7,697 bases of DNA from an uncultured bacterium (GCA_903911455.1 CAIWDQ010000471.1:1-7697), one strand, 5' to 3'; shown: positions 1-7,074, numbered from the stretch's first letter. Notes: generated by a model not told the origin, from the sequence alone. Program-made: numbers and translations.

Positions 1-1
1 T

Positions 2-97
2 AATGCTAACGAACAATTAAACAACGCTCATGATGGAAAGTTTGAAATTATTAATCTCCTGACAGGGAATACACAGGATTTTCTACTACCGGTATAA
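2..97 (+). CDS. 3' end of an upstream gene (partial, unidentified)
   Basis: Frame 2 is open from the left edge of the window and ends at TAA 95-97, giving 31 residues that finish in NTQDFLLPV. The other two forward frames are not convincing. A hairpin with a T-run lies 60 bases past the stop, as expected after a real gene end. The residue mix is ordinary protein-like, but the piece is too short to assign to a family. It could be a chance open frame; only the sequence to the left of the window would settle this. Confidence 0.42.
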   Translation, partial: NANEQLNNAHDGKFEIINLLTGNTQDFLLPV

Positions 98-156
98 AAT
101 GGATGTATAGTTTAAAGTGAATATAATATCTCTGTATTTTTGAAAATTATGCCATT

Positions 157-184
157 CGGTGATATACGAATCACCGTATTTTTT
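157..184 (+). terminator. Rho-independent terminator of the upstream gene
   Basis: A perfect 7-bp stem, CGGTGAT (157-163) pairing with ATCACCG (170-176), has a 6-base loop and is followed within two bases by six T (179-184). It sits between the stop at 97 and the promoter of the next gene, so it separates two transcription units. The T-run is on the plus-strand side only, so it would act on rightward transcription. Confidence 0.62.
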
Positions 185-248
185 AAGAGATACCTTCGCA
201 AATAGTATTAAAGGGGAATTATTTTATAATAATCTTTATTCTTTTCTC

Positions 249-277
249 TTTGATATGATAAATAATTAGTAAGTTTG
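249..277 (+). promoter_or_regulatory. Bacteroidota-type promoter for the 174-aa exported protein gene
   Basis: TTTG at 249-252 and TAAGTTTG at 270-277 match the -33 TTTG and -7 TAnnTTTG elements of the Bacteroidota housekeeping sigma factor, with a 17-base spacer at the short end of the accepted range. Transcription would start about 5-8 bases after the second box, leaving a leader of roughly 90 bases before the ATG at 375. The assignment rests on the motif only. Confidence 0.45.
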
Positions 278-374
278 TAAAAAATAAAATGCAGTTTATG
301 AGAGTGGAGTTTTAAACACACCAACTCAGAAATTATCTAAAGAACTTTATCTTGATTGTTAATAAAAAACAAGA

Positions 375-899
375 ATGAATTTGAATAAATATCTTACATG
401 TTTTCTTCTTATCCTGACTTTTACAATTAATGGTCAGACAATAAAATTAAAATATATACCAAAGAATCAAGTTGTAAAGTTCAATTTTATAAATTTGACT
501 CTTTATACTGATACAACCTCAATTTTTTCGCTTCATAATTATTCCCCTTATATATCATATGAATATCAATATAAGGATAGGATCAAAAAATTAATTTATT
601 GCAACAACAAGAAAGACACAATCACATTCACAGGTTCTTTTATTCCTTTTAATGATAGTATTCAAATAAAATATGAAAATGATTGGCGAGTATGGTTAAC
701 AATTAGACAACTTATTATTGAAAACAAAGTAATAGTCATTGATTCTAAGGGAAAAATAGTTAATAAGATTAAAATTAAGAAAAAAGGGAGTAAAGATAAA
801 TGCTATATTGGAAAAGTTTTTATTAATAAAAAGACAAAAGAAGAATTGTTTATATATAAAAAGAGTTATGTCTGTTTAGGATTGCTTTGGGAATACTAA
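375..899 (+). CDS. Exported protein of unknown function, 174 aa
   Basis: I do not recognise a family. Residues 1-21 form a classical signal peptide: a basic start (MNLNK), a hydrophobic core YLTCFLLILTFTI, and a likely cut after NGQ, an ending common in this phylum. Cys9 lies inside the hydrophobic core, so it is not a lipobox cysteine. The mature part, about 153 residues, alternates short hydrophobic and polar stretches suggestive of beta strands. It becomes very lysine-rich near residues 120-140 and ends in a Tyr/Leu/Trp-rich tail. There is no membrane segment after the signal peptide and no type IX sorting domain. It has its own promoter (249-277) and lies 190 bases before porX, which has a separate promoter box, so it is probably a single-gene unit. 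The ATG at 375 follows an A-rich leader and places the signal peptide exactly at the N-terminus. Its codons are visibly AT-richer than those of tsaE and ald, compatible with an accessory gene. Confidence 0.78.
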   Translation: MNLNKYLTCFLLILTFTINGQTIKLKYIPKNQVVKFNFINLTLYTDTTSIFSLHNYSPYISYEYQYKDRIKKLIYCNNKKDTITFTGSFIPFNDSIQIKYENDWRVWLTIRQLIIENKVIVIDSKGKIVNKIKIKKKGSKDKCYIGKVFINKKTKEELFIYKKSYVCLGLLWEY

Positions 900-1040
900 A
901 TTATATGCATGTAAGAACTCATTGTTGCATACATGACTTAATAACAAGAATAAAATACACAAATTCCCTAACCAACCTATCCATTTCCTTCCCCAATTTA
1001 TAACTTATGTTAATAATAAATTTATATGGCAACATTTAAG

Positions 1041-1048
1041 TATCTTTG
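1041..1048 (+). promoter_or_regulatory. -7 promoter box for the porX-tsaE-ald operon
   Basis: TATCTTTG followed by C is a textbook TAnnTTTG box of the Bacteroidota primary sigma factor, 41 bases before the porX start codon. Transcription should begin near 1053-1056, giving a short A-rich leader. No good -33 TTTG is visible at the usual distance, where the sequence is AATAAATTTA, so the promoter may be weak or helped by an activator. Confidence 0.5.
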
Positions 1049-1089
1049 CCGTTAATCAAAAATAAATTCAATTAGAAAATAATTTTAGA

Positions 1090-2643
1090 ATGGAAAAGAT
1101 AACAATCCTTTGGGCTGACGATGAGATAGATTTACTGAAGCCTCATGTAATGTTCCTTAACGAAAAAGGTTACGAAGTATTAACTTCCAATAGTGGTGGC
1201 GAAGCTTTGGATCTTTTGAAAAATAATATAGTTGATATCATCTTTCTTGACGAACAAATGCCCGGTCTTTCGGGGATAGAAACTTTAATTCAGATTAAAA
1301 ACAATTACCCTAATATACCTGTGGTGATGATAACTAAGAGCGAAGAAGAATCTATTATGGAAGATGCTATAGGTTCAAAGATCTCTGATTACTTGATCAA
1401 ACCTGTTAATCCAAACCAAATAATTCTTTGCTTAAAGAAGAATCTTGAAACTAAAAGACTGGTTAGCGAAAAGGCTACCTTCTCCTATCAACAGGAGTTT
1501 AGAAGTATTGGTAATGAGTTGTCATCAAGATTAGATCATAAAGAATGGATAGATATCTATCGTAAACTTGTCTTCTGGGAATTAGAGTTAGCAAAGTCGG
1601 ATGATGAAGGGATAGTACAAGTTTTAAAACAACAAAAAGCGGAAGCTAACAGACAATTCTGCAAGTATATTGAAAGGAATTATACCGATTGGATGAAAGG
1701 ATCAAATAATGATAAACCAACTCTTTCTCACAATCTTCTTAAAGAACGTATGTTTCCTTTGTTGAATGATGATAAGCCTACTTTCCTTTTGTTGGTTGAT
1801 AATCTTCGTTATGATCAGTGGAAAATCTTACAGCCAATCATTGAGCAATATCTTAGAGTTGAGTCTGACGAAATGTATTATACCATACTTCCTTCGGTTA
1901 CACAGTATGCGCGTAATGCTTTGTTTGCAGGATTGATGCCTTCTGAAATAGAAAAGAAATATCCACAGCTTTGGTTAAATGAAGACGAAGAAGGGACAAA
2001 GAATCAGTTTGAACCTGAATTGATAAATGAATATCTTCGTCGCTTCGGACATGATATCAAGCATTCGTATTATAAAGTTTTAAATTTAAACTTTGGCAGG
2101 AAATTAGTTGATAACCTTCCAAATTTAATGCATAATAAGTTAAATGTTATCGTTTACAACTTTGTTGATATGCTTTCGCATGCACGTACTGAGATGGATT
2201 TAATTCGTGAGCTTGCTGATGATGAACCAGCTTACCGTTCGTTAACCGTTTCGTGGTTTGAGCATTCTCCTTTGCTTGATATTATTAAGTTTTTAGCTGA
2301 GAAGAAAGTAAATGTTGTAATTACTAGCGATCATGGTTCTATAAGAGTAAATAATCCCGTAAAGGTTAAAGGCGATAGAAATACAAGCACAAACCTTAGA
2401 TATAAGATTGGTCGTATGCTTGATTATAACGAAAAAGAAGTATTCGGAATTAAAACCCCTTCTGATGGATTTTTACCTAAGATGAACATTACTTCTTCGT
2501 ATATCTTCTGCCGCGAAAACGATTTCTTTGCTTATCCTAACAACTATAATTATTATGTAAGTTATTACCTTAATACCTTCCAGCACGGTGGTGTTTCAAT
2601 GGAAGAAATGTTGGTGCCTTACATAACTTTAAAGAATAAGTAG
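1090..2643 (+). CDS. porX: PorX: response regulator fused to a PglZ-type phosphodiesterase (type IX secretion regulator)
   Basis: This cytoplasmic two-component response regulator controls type IX secretion genes together with a PorY-type sensor kinase and an ECF sigma factor; neither partner is in the window. Residues 1-120 are a receiver domain with all expected residues: acidic pair D10/D11, phospho-acceptor D54 in FLDEQMPG, T82, and K104 in LIKP. A helical linker (about 125-210) leads to a PglZ domain of the alkaline phosphatase superfamily (about 215-517). Its metal and catalytic residues are in place: D237 in LLVDNLRYDQW, T271 in PSVTQYARNA as the presumed nucleophile, D360 and H364 in VDMLSHARTE, D414/H415 in TSDHGS, and H499 in QHGG. 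In characterised PorX this domain is a zinc-dependent phosphodiesterase that cuts small oligonucleotides. The 517-residue length fits the family. The start is fixed by MEKITILWADDE, the usual N-terminus. The stop lies 6 bases before tsaE, indicating an operon. Confidence 0.96.
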   Translation: MEKITILWADDEIDLLKPHVMFLNEKGYEVLTSNSGGEALDLLKNNIVDIIFLDEQMPGLSGIETLIQIKNNYPNIPVVMITKSEEESIMEDAIGSKISDYLIKPVNPNQIILCLKKNLETKRLVSEKATFSYQQEFRSIGNELSSRLDHKEWIDIYRKLVFWELELAKSDDEGIVQVLKQQKAEANRQFCKYIERNYTDWMKGSNNDKPTLSHNLLKERMFPLLNDDKPTFLLLVDNLRYDQWKILQPIIEQYLRVESDEMYYTILPSVTQYARNALFAGLMPSEIEKKYPQLWLNEDEEGTKNQFEPELINEYLRRFGHDIKHSYYKVLNLNFGRKLVDNLPNLMHNKLNVIVYNFVDMLSHARTEMDLIRELADDEPAYRSLTVSWFEHSPLLDIIKFLAEKKVNVVITSDHGSIRVNNPVKVKGDRNTSTNLRYKIGRMLDYNEKEVFGIKTPSDGFLPKMNITSSYIFCRENDFFAYPNNYNYYVSYYLNTFQHGGVSMEEMLVPYITLKNK

Positions 2644-2649
2644 TCGGGT

Positions 2650-3072
2650 ATGCATGTTTTTGATAATGTTTCCTTAAATCAGTTATCCGGAGTTTCAAAA
2701 GAAATAATTTCTTTGGCAGGAAATCAAAGAATAATTGCTTTTTATGGTAAGATGGGAGCAGGCAAAACTACTCTCATCAAGGAGATTTGCAAAACTTTGG
2801 GTGTTGAAGATGTTGTATGCAGTCCTACTTTTGCAATTGTTAATGAATATAATTCGGATGAAGATAAGATCTTTCATTTTGATTTTTATCGTTTAAAGAA
2901 TATTCAGGAAGCATTTGATATAGGTTATGAAGATTATTTTTATAGCGGTAATTATTGCTTAATTGAATGGCCCGAAAAAATAACAGAACTTTTACCTCAA
3001 ACTTACGTAAAAATCCAGATTGAAGAAGATGAAACGAATGGCAACAGAGTAATCACTTTTGATATAGTTTGA
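2650..3072 (+). CDS. tsaE: TsaE: ATPase of the tRNA t6A37 threonylcarbamoyl-transfer complex
   Basis: TsaE is the P-loop ATPase that works with TsaB and TsaD in the cytoplasm to install N6-threonylcarbamoyl on A37 of tRNAs reading ANN codons. At 140 residues it matches the usual family size. Visible motifs are the Walker A loop GKMGAGKTT (33-41), the switch-like SPTF (58-61), HFDFYRL (76-82) and the Walker B-like LIEWPEK (104-110), all hallmarks of TsaE. The ATG follows the porX stop after only 6 bases with no clear Shine-Dalgarno, so translation is probably coupled to porX. Its own stop is 3 bases before ald. The tsaB and tsaD genes are not in the window. The gene is usually essential, so its place in this operon implies the operon is always expressed to some degree. 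Confidence 0.96.
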   Translation: MHVFDNVSLNQLSGVSKEIISLAGNQRIIAFYGKMGAGKTTLIKEICKTLGVEDVVCSPTFAIVNEYNSDEDKIFHFDFYRLKNIQEAFDIGYEDYFYSGNYCLIEWPEKITELLPQTYVKIQIEEDETNGNRVITFDIV

Positions 3073-3075
3073 GTT

Positions 3076-4299
3076 ATGGCTACAAGTAAGGAAGAATTTA
3101 TTAAGTTTAATCTGGCAGAAGGTTTGATGCCAAAGGAAGAAATGCTTGAGGTTTCAAAGAAACAGGCATGTCTTACAATCGGCATTCCAAAAGAAATTTC
3201 GTTAAACGAAAACCGCGTCGTTATTGTTCCCGAAGCTGCAGGATTGTTTGTAGCCAATGGACATAGAGTTATTGTTGAGAACAATGCAGGGAAAGCTGCG
3301 CATTTTGAAAACGAAGACTATGCCGAAGTGGGTGCTCAGATAGTTTATTCTCCACAAGAAGTTTATCAGGCTGATATTATCTTAAAAGTTGCTCCATTAG
3401 CCGAGGTAGAGATTGATATGATCAAAACACGACAGATTATTATCTCTGCTCTTCATATTGGTACCCGAACCGAGAATTATTTCAAAGGATTAATTAATAA
3501 AAAAGCAACTGCTTTAGCTTTTGAATATATCAAAGATAAAACCAAGACATATCCTGTTATCAGATCAGTAAGTGAGATAGCTGGTAATACTTCAATATTA
3601 ATAGCTGCCGAATATCTGAGTAATACAGAATATGGCAAAGGCATTATGCTTGGCGGTTTCTCTGGTATTACGCCTACCGAAGTTGTAATCCTTGGTGCTG
3701 GTACTGTTGGCGAATTTGCTGCACGCGCTGCCATGTCGCTTGGTGCTTATGTTAAGGTGTTTGATAATTCTATTTACAAACTAAGGCGACTTCAAACTAA
3801 TTTAAATTCGCGTATCTTTACTTCTATTGTTCAGCCAAAAGTATTGTTAAAGGCCTTACGGACTGCTCATGTTGTGATAGGTGCAGTGCATTCTTCTTCG
3901 GGCAGAACTCCTTGTTTGATTACCGAAGAAATGGTTAAGGAAATGAAACCCGGCTCAGTAATTATTGATGTAAGTATTGATCAGGGAGGTTGTGTTGAGA
4001 CTTCTCATGTTACCACCCATGCCGACCCGGTATTTAGTATGTATGGTGTTACCCATTATTGTGTGCCCAATATTGCTTCCAGAGTTCCGCATACTGCTTC
4101 TTATTCGTTGAGCAATTGTTTTGCACCTACTATTTTAGATATTGGCGAAGAAGGTGGCGTTAATAATATCCTAAAAACAGATTACGGACTTCGTCAGGGA
4201 GTATATATTTACAATGGAACTGTTACCAATAAATATATTTCAGATACTTTTAATTTGCCTTTTCAGGATATAGAACTGTTGATGGCTGCTTTGAGATAG
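3076..4299 (+). CDS. ald: Alanine dehydrogenase
   Basis: The enzyme catalyses NAD-dependent oxidative deamination of L-alanine to pyruvate and ammonia, reversibly, in the cytoplasm. After a family-atypical lead of about 32 residues, the AlaDh/PNT N-terminal domain begins at TIGIPKE. Residues matching the known active site are R47 (NENRV), K104 (LKVAP), H127 (ALHIGT) and D302 (IDQGGC). The Rossmann core is at about 200-232, with GAGTVG (207-212) and D230 at the end of the second strand, which favours NAD over NADP. The block DQGGCVETS...THADP (302-318) and HYCVPNIASRVPHTAS (327-342) is diagnostic for Ald and argues against a transhydrogenase alpha subunit. Its 407 residues exceed the roughly 370 of classical Ald because of the N-terminal lead. 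I recall similar longer forms beside tsaE in other Bacteroidota. The start follows the tsaE stop by 3 bases, so it is the third operon gene. Confidence 0.94.
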   Translation: MATSKEEFIKFNLAEGLMPKEEMLEVSKKQACLTIGIPKEISLNENRVVIVPEAAGLFVANGHRVIVENNAGKAAHFENEDYAEVGAQIVYSPQEVYQADIILKVAPLAEVEIDMIKTRQIIISALHIGTRTENYFKGLINKKATALAFEYIKDKTKTYPVIRSVSEIAGNTSILIAAEYLSNTEYGKGIMLGGFSGITPTEVVILGAGTVGEFAARAAMSLGAYVKVFDNSIYKLRRLQTNLNSRIFTSIVQPKVLLKALRTAHVVIGAVHSSSGRTPCLITEEMVKEMKPGSVIIDVSIDQGGCVETSHVTTHADPVFSMYGVTHYCVPNIASRVPHTASYSLSNCFAPTILDIGEEGGVNNILKTDYGLRQGVYIYNGTVTNKYISDTFNLPFQDIELLMAALR

Positions 4300-4306
4300 T
4301 AGATTT

Positions 4307-4370
4307 ATTCCCCCTTTGAAGGGAGCTATTGTCTTTAATTCCCCCTTTGAAGGGGGCTAGGGGGATGTCC
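4307..4370. repeat. Two copies of a CCCCCTTTGAAGGGGG palindromic intergenic repeat
   Basis: A 22-base unit occurs at 4307-4328 and again at 4338-4359, differing at one base (GGGAGC against GGGGGC). Each contains a G/C palindrome, CCCCCTT/AAGGGGG, with the first copy slightly imperfect. The second copy is followed by TAGGGGGATG. The motif lies directly downstream of ald and is much more GC-rich than its surroundings. I recall this kind of sequence as a dispersed repeat in Bacteroidota genomes. No T-run follows, so it is not a classical terminator, though it could shield the 3' end of the mRNA. Confidence 0.68.
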
Positions 4371-4377
4371 TTTTACT

Positions 4378-4430
4378 CAACCGTCATAACAAATGCCCAA
4401 CCGTCATTGCGAGCGTAGCGAAGCAATCTC
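4378..4430. repeat. Dispersed TCATTGCGAGCG-type repeat with a duplicated lead-in
   Basis: The segment 4401-4430 contains GTCATTGCGAGCGTAGCG followed by AAGCAATCTC, with ATTGC (4406-4410) and GCAAT (4423-4427) as inverted ends. I recognise this as a widespread intergenic repeat type in bacterial genomes, including Bacteroidota. Its first ten bases, CAACCGTCAT, also occur 20 bases earlier (4378-4387 and 4398-4407), suggesting a small duplication or a truncated second copy. It is non-coding. Confidence 0.58.
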
Positions 4431-4464
4431 ATTCCTTGCCTCCATTTAACATTCATAATTATTC

Positions 4465-4510
4465 TTATATTTATAACCAAAGACAAGGTTTAAATATAAA
4501 AGAGAAGAAG
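4465..4510. repeat. AT-rich hairpin repeat, copy 1
   Basis: This is the first of two near-identical copies; the second is at 4590-4636. It folds into a stem of TATATTTATAACC (4466-4478) with GGTTTAAATATA (4487-4498), 12 pairs with one bulged base, around the loop AAAGACAA, followed by the purine tail GAGAAGAAG. No gene reads through it, and a strong terminator begins 27 bases downstream. Confidence 0.62.
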
Positions 4511-4536
4511 ATTTAACATTGTTATTTTAATGATTT

Positions 4537-4575
4537 AACCTAACAGGTATTTTTCTTTCCTGTTAGGTTTTTTTT
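4537..4575 (+). terminator. Strong rho-independent terminator, probably of the porX-tsaE-ald operon
   Basis: A perfect 11-bp stem, AACCTAACAGG (4537-4547) with CCTGTTAGGTT (4559-4569), has an 11-base loop and runs directly into eight T (4568-4575). The T-run exists only on the plus-strand side, so it acts on rightward transcription. It lies 238 bases past the ald stop. This is far for an operon terminator and leaves room for a long structured 3' region or a short independent RNA. Confidence 0.82.
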
Positions 4576-4589
4576 CTTTATGATGTTTA

Positions 4590-4636
4590 TTATATTTATA
4601 ACCAAAAACAGGGTTTAAATATAAAATGAGAAGAAG
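4590..4636. repeat. AT-rich hairpin repeat, copy 2
   Basis: This is the direct repeat of 4465-4510, 125 bases downstream and beyond the terminator. The two stem arms (4591-4603 and 4612-4623) are identical to copy 1. The only substitutions, AAAAACAG for AAAGACAA, fall in the loop, and one extra T precedes the purine tail GAGAAGAAG. It lies 53 bases from the 3' end of the convergent minus-strand gene. Confidence 0.62.
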
Positions 4637-4688
4637 AAAATATTTGATACAATTTTTTTTTATAAGCTTTAATTTAAAGAATAATAAT

Positions 4689-7055
4689 TTACTGGCTTGT
4701 TGTTATATGAATTTTATTCTTGATAAACCAGTCATTAACTTCTTTGTTTTTTATTTTATTTAATTTAGCAGGAAACAAATTATATGAACTTGGGCCTAGA
4801 CTCATACACATCATAAAATACACAACTCCTTTACTAAGATCTTCATAAGCCACGAGATTTCCTTGATGACTGGAATATTTCACCATATCCACATCCCTTA
4901 ATTTTGGGTTCTGTACAATAGGATTACTAAAATATTCATAGAATTTTCTTGAGATAGTGTCAAATATAAATAATCCATTATAATTATTCATGTTCCCATT
5001 TTTAAAATATCCAGCTCCACTATTATCATCTATTGCTTCAACAAACATTAATAGTCTGTTTTCACATGTAAAAAAAGAAGGCACACAAGAAAATCCTGCA
5101 TTCCACATACCTCTAATACGATTGTCTCCTATCTTTTGGACTAATTTTAGAGACATATCTTTAATCGTACCACCCCATTCAAATAAATAAGTTCTTCGTA
5201 TGGGTTTAGTATCCCATGTTGTTGTTATATCAGCTGCAATATAGTGATGTCCTTTATAATAAGCATATGCACAATAATTCCATTTTGTAGAATTTCCATC
5301 ATCTATGGATGAACAATGAAAATAGTCTTCAGTAAAATTTGAAAATGAGTTAAAATCTTTAGTCATCATCATTCCAAATCGGTATATTGTAGGGGAAGTT
5401 CCCCTTTTAATCATACCAAATGGGATTTTATATTCACCATCTATTAAATTATTGTAAGCAGGTCCAGGAGCTAAATAATTCTCAGCTGGGAATCCATTAA
5501 CTGGTTCTTTTTGCATCCATGCTGAAAAATCATTTTTGTTTAGATAACTCTTTTTAATAGAACTCCATTTCACAAAATCAAAAGATGATGCAACTCCAAA
5601 ACCTTTGGCTTCGGATCCATCATTTACTGTTGAAAGTAGAAAAAATTTATCTTTATACTTTGTTAAAAAGTTAGGGAAATAATTTATAATACTAGAAAAT
5701 GTGCTATCAACTTCCAATGAAGTTAAATTAAGTGGCACCCAAAACTCAAAAGGATTAACAAATCCAACAATAGCTCCAGGAATAAACCAGTTTAACACCT
5801 CTGAAGCATTTTGCCCTTCTGAATCTAATAAAGTATAAGTAAATGTATTAGGTGTAATTTGTGAAACAAGTTGCAAAACATTTGTATAATCAATATTACC
5901 ATTTAATTGGTACATCTGCCAATACTGTATTGGAATAGAGTTTAATGTTGAAGGTACTGGAGGTAGTATTATGTCATGGTCTATGGTAATTATACCTTTA
6001 GAATTTATATTTGACTTCATAATAATTCCCCCATTCCCTACTGTATAAAAAGTATATCCATCAGGACTATGAATAGATTTTAAAATATAATTTTGATTTA
6101 ATTGATTTGTTGTAGTTCTAAACCCATCAAGAGTTCTTATCCCAATACTATGTCCATCTTTAGATCCTACTACATATCCACAATTTGAATTATAGAAATA
6201 CACTGAAGTATAATTATCACCATAGTTACTATTATTTAGCTTCCAAGTGTTGCCTGAATTAGTTGTATTGATCATATCTCCTACAGATGAAACGGCATAA
6301 CCATTTGTATTATTAGTAAAAAATAAAGATTGTACATCTCCATAGATACCTGATTTTTGAGAAATCCAAGGAACCCCACTGTTTGACGTATGTATAATAA
6401 CTCCATTAGCTCCTCCAATAAATATATTTGTAGTGTTTATAATGAATATGGAGTAAAGGTTGTTTGAAGTAATTGAAGCTACAATATTCCATGTTTTTCC
6501 TGCATTTTCAGACTTTATTATAGTACCAGAATCACCTATCGCAACTATCAACGAATTAGAGTAAGCTACAATTGCATTCAAATTTTTGGTTGTATTAGAT
6601 CTACACTCTGACCATGTATTACCACCATCTTTTGATTTAATTATTGTTCCACCATTACCGCAAGCAAATCCAAAATTAGTCCCATAAATTGACACTCCAT
6701 TTAACTGATTTGAAGTTCCAGATAGTTTTGGTATCCATGTATTCCCTGAATCTTTAGTCATTAATACTATCCCACCTGTCCCAACTATAATGCCAGTAGT
6801 ACTACTAGTAAAATAAACAGATTTCAAATCATTTGACACATTACTATTTAAAGTTGTCCACATACTAGAAACATTCAATACCTTTAGAGGGTATTTATCA
6901 AAAGTGGTAGGTTCTGTATTAGTAAAATTTGATTCCTTTATAAGTGATGGATAAAAATTATCTATAGTTTTAATTGTTTTATTATTAGTATCATTTTGAG
7001 CATTAACTATTAAAGATTGAAATAGTAAAAATAGAAACAAGGCAATTTTATTCAT
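4689..7055 (-). CDS. Exported seven-bladed YCF48/Asp-box propeller protein with a second, unrecognised C-terminal half
   Basis: The specific function is unknown. Residues 1-20 are a signal peptide (MNKIALFLFLLFQSLIVNAQ, cut after NAQ). A short Asn/Thr-rich linker follows, then residues about 65-350 hold seven repeats of roughly 40 residues. Each has the pattern 'L.sv.f....G...G..G.I..S.DgG.TW'. Asp-box turns are visible at KDSGNTW (101-107), KDGGNTW (142-148), ENAGKTW (183-189), NSGVPW (225-230), NSGNTW (266-271) and a degenerate TLDGF (308-312); the seventh blade ends at GNGGIIMKS (340-348). This is a YCF48/BNR-like beta-propeller. Residues about 355-788 are different. They contain propeller-like scraps such as ASSFDFVKW (489-497), MMTKDFNSF (563-571) and a WNYCAYAYYKGHHYIAAD block (592-609), loosely reminiscent of five-bladed glycosidase folds, but I see no assignable catalytic set. 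There is no type IX sorting domain, lipobox or later membrane segment. It is a single gene converging on ald. Confidence 0.9.
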   Translation of the reverse strand: MNKIALFLFLLFQSLIVNAQNDTNNKTIKTIDNFYPSLIKESNFTNTEPTTFDKYPLKVLNVSSMWTTLNSNVSNDLKSVYFTSSTTGIIVGTGGIVLMTKDSGNTWIPKLSGTSNQLNGVSIYGTNFGFACGNGGTIIKSKDGGNTWSECRSNTTKNLNAIVAYSNSLIVAIGDSGTIIKSENAGKTWNIVASITSNNLYSIFIINTTNIFIGGANGVIIHTSNSGVPWISQKSGIYGDVQSLFFTNNTNGYAVSSVGDMINTTNSGNTWKLNNSNYGDNYTSVYFYNSNCGYVVGSKDGHSIGIRTLDGFRTTTNQLNQNYILKSIHSPDGYTFYTVGNGGIIMKSNINSKGIITIDHDIILPPVPSTLNSIPIQYWQMYQLNGNIDYTNVLQLVSQITPNTFTYTLLDSEGQNASEVLNWFIPGAIVGFVNPFEFWVPLNLTSLEVDSTFSSIINYFPNFLTKYKDKFFLLSTVNDGSEAKGFGVASSFDFVKWSSIKKSYLNKNDFSAWMQKEPVNGFPAENYLAPGPAYNNLIDGEYKIPFGMIKRGTSPTIYRFGMMMTKDFNSFSNFTEDYFHCSSIDDGNSTKWNYCAYAYYKGHHYIAADITTTWDTKPIRRTYLFEWGGTIKDMSLKLVQKIGDNRIRGMWNAGFSCVPSFFTCENRLLMFVEAIDDNSGAGYFKNGNMNNYNGLFIFDTISRKFYEYFSNPIVQNPKLRDVDMVKYSSHQGNLVAYEDLSKGVVYFMMCMSLGPSSYNLFPAKLNKIKNKEVNDWFIKNKIHITTSQ

Positions 7056-7074
7056 AGCTTATTATTATATTCGT

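Noticed and set aside
904..936. Possible hairpin (CATGTA...TACATG) after the 174-residue gene
   Set aside because: Only six pairs with a large loop and no T-run on the plus strand; too weak to call a terminator.
3003..3284. 93-residue minus-strand open frame opposite the tsaE/ald junction
   Set aside because: It is the antisense shadow of two well-supported genes and has no recognisable motif or promoter.
3076..4299. Reading ald as the alpha subunit of NAD(P) transhydrogenase
   Set aside because: The DQGGC..ETS and HYCVPNIASRVPHTAS blocks and the Ald catalytic Arg, Lys, His and Asp fit alanine dehydrogenase, and no transhydrogenase beta subunit follows.
4537..4575. The strong terminator acting bidirectionally for the convergent minus-strand gene
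   Set aside because: The minus-strand side of the stem lacks a T-run, so only rightward termination is supported.
4666..4678. CTTTAA-T-TTAAAG palindrome next to the 3' end of the minus-strand gene, considered as its terminator
   Set aside because: On the minus strand it is followed by an A-run rather than a T-run, and the one-base loop cannot form a normal hairpin.
4990..5190. 66-residue plus-strand open frame inside the exported propeller gene
   Set aside because: It is antisense to a long, clearly coding minus-strand frame, with no promoter box or domain.
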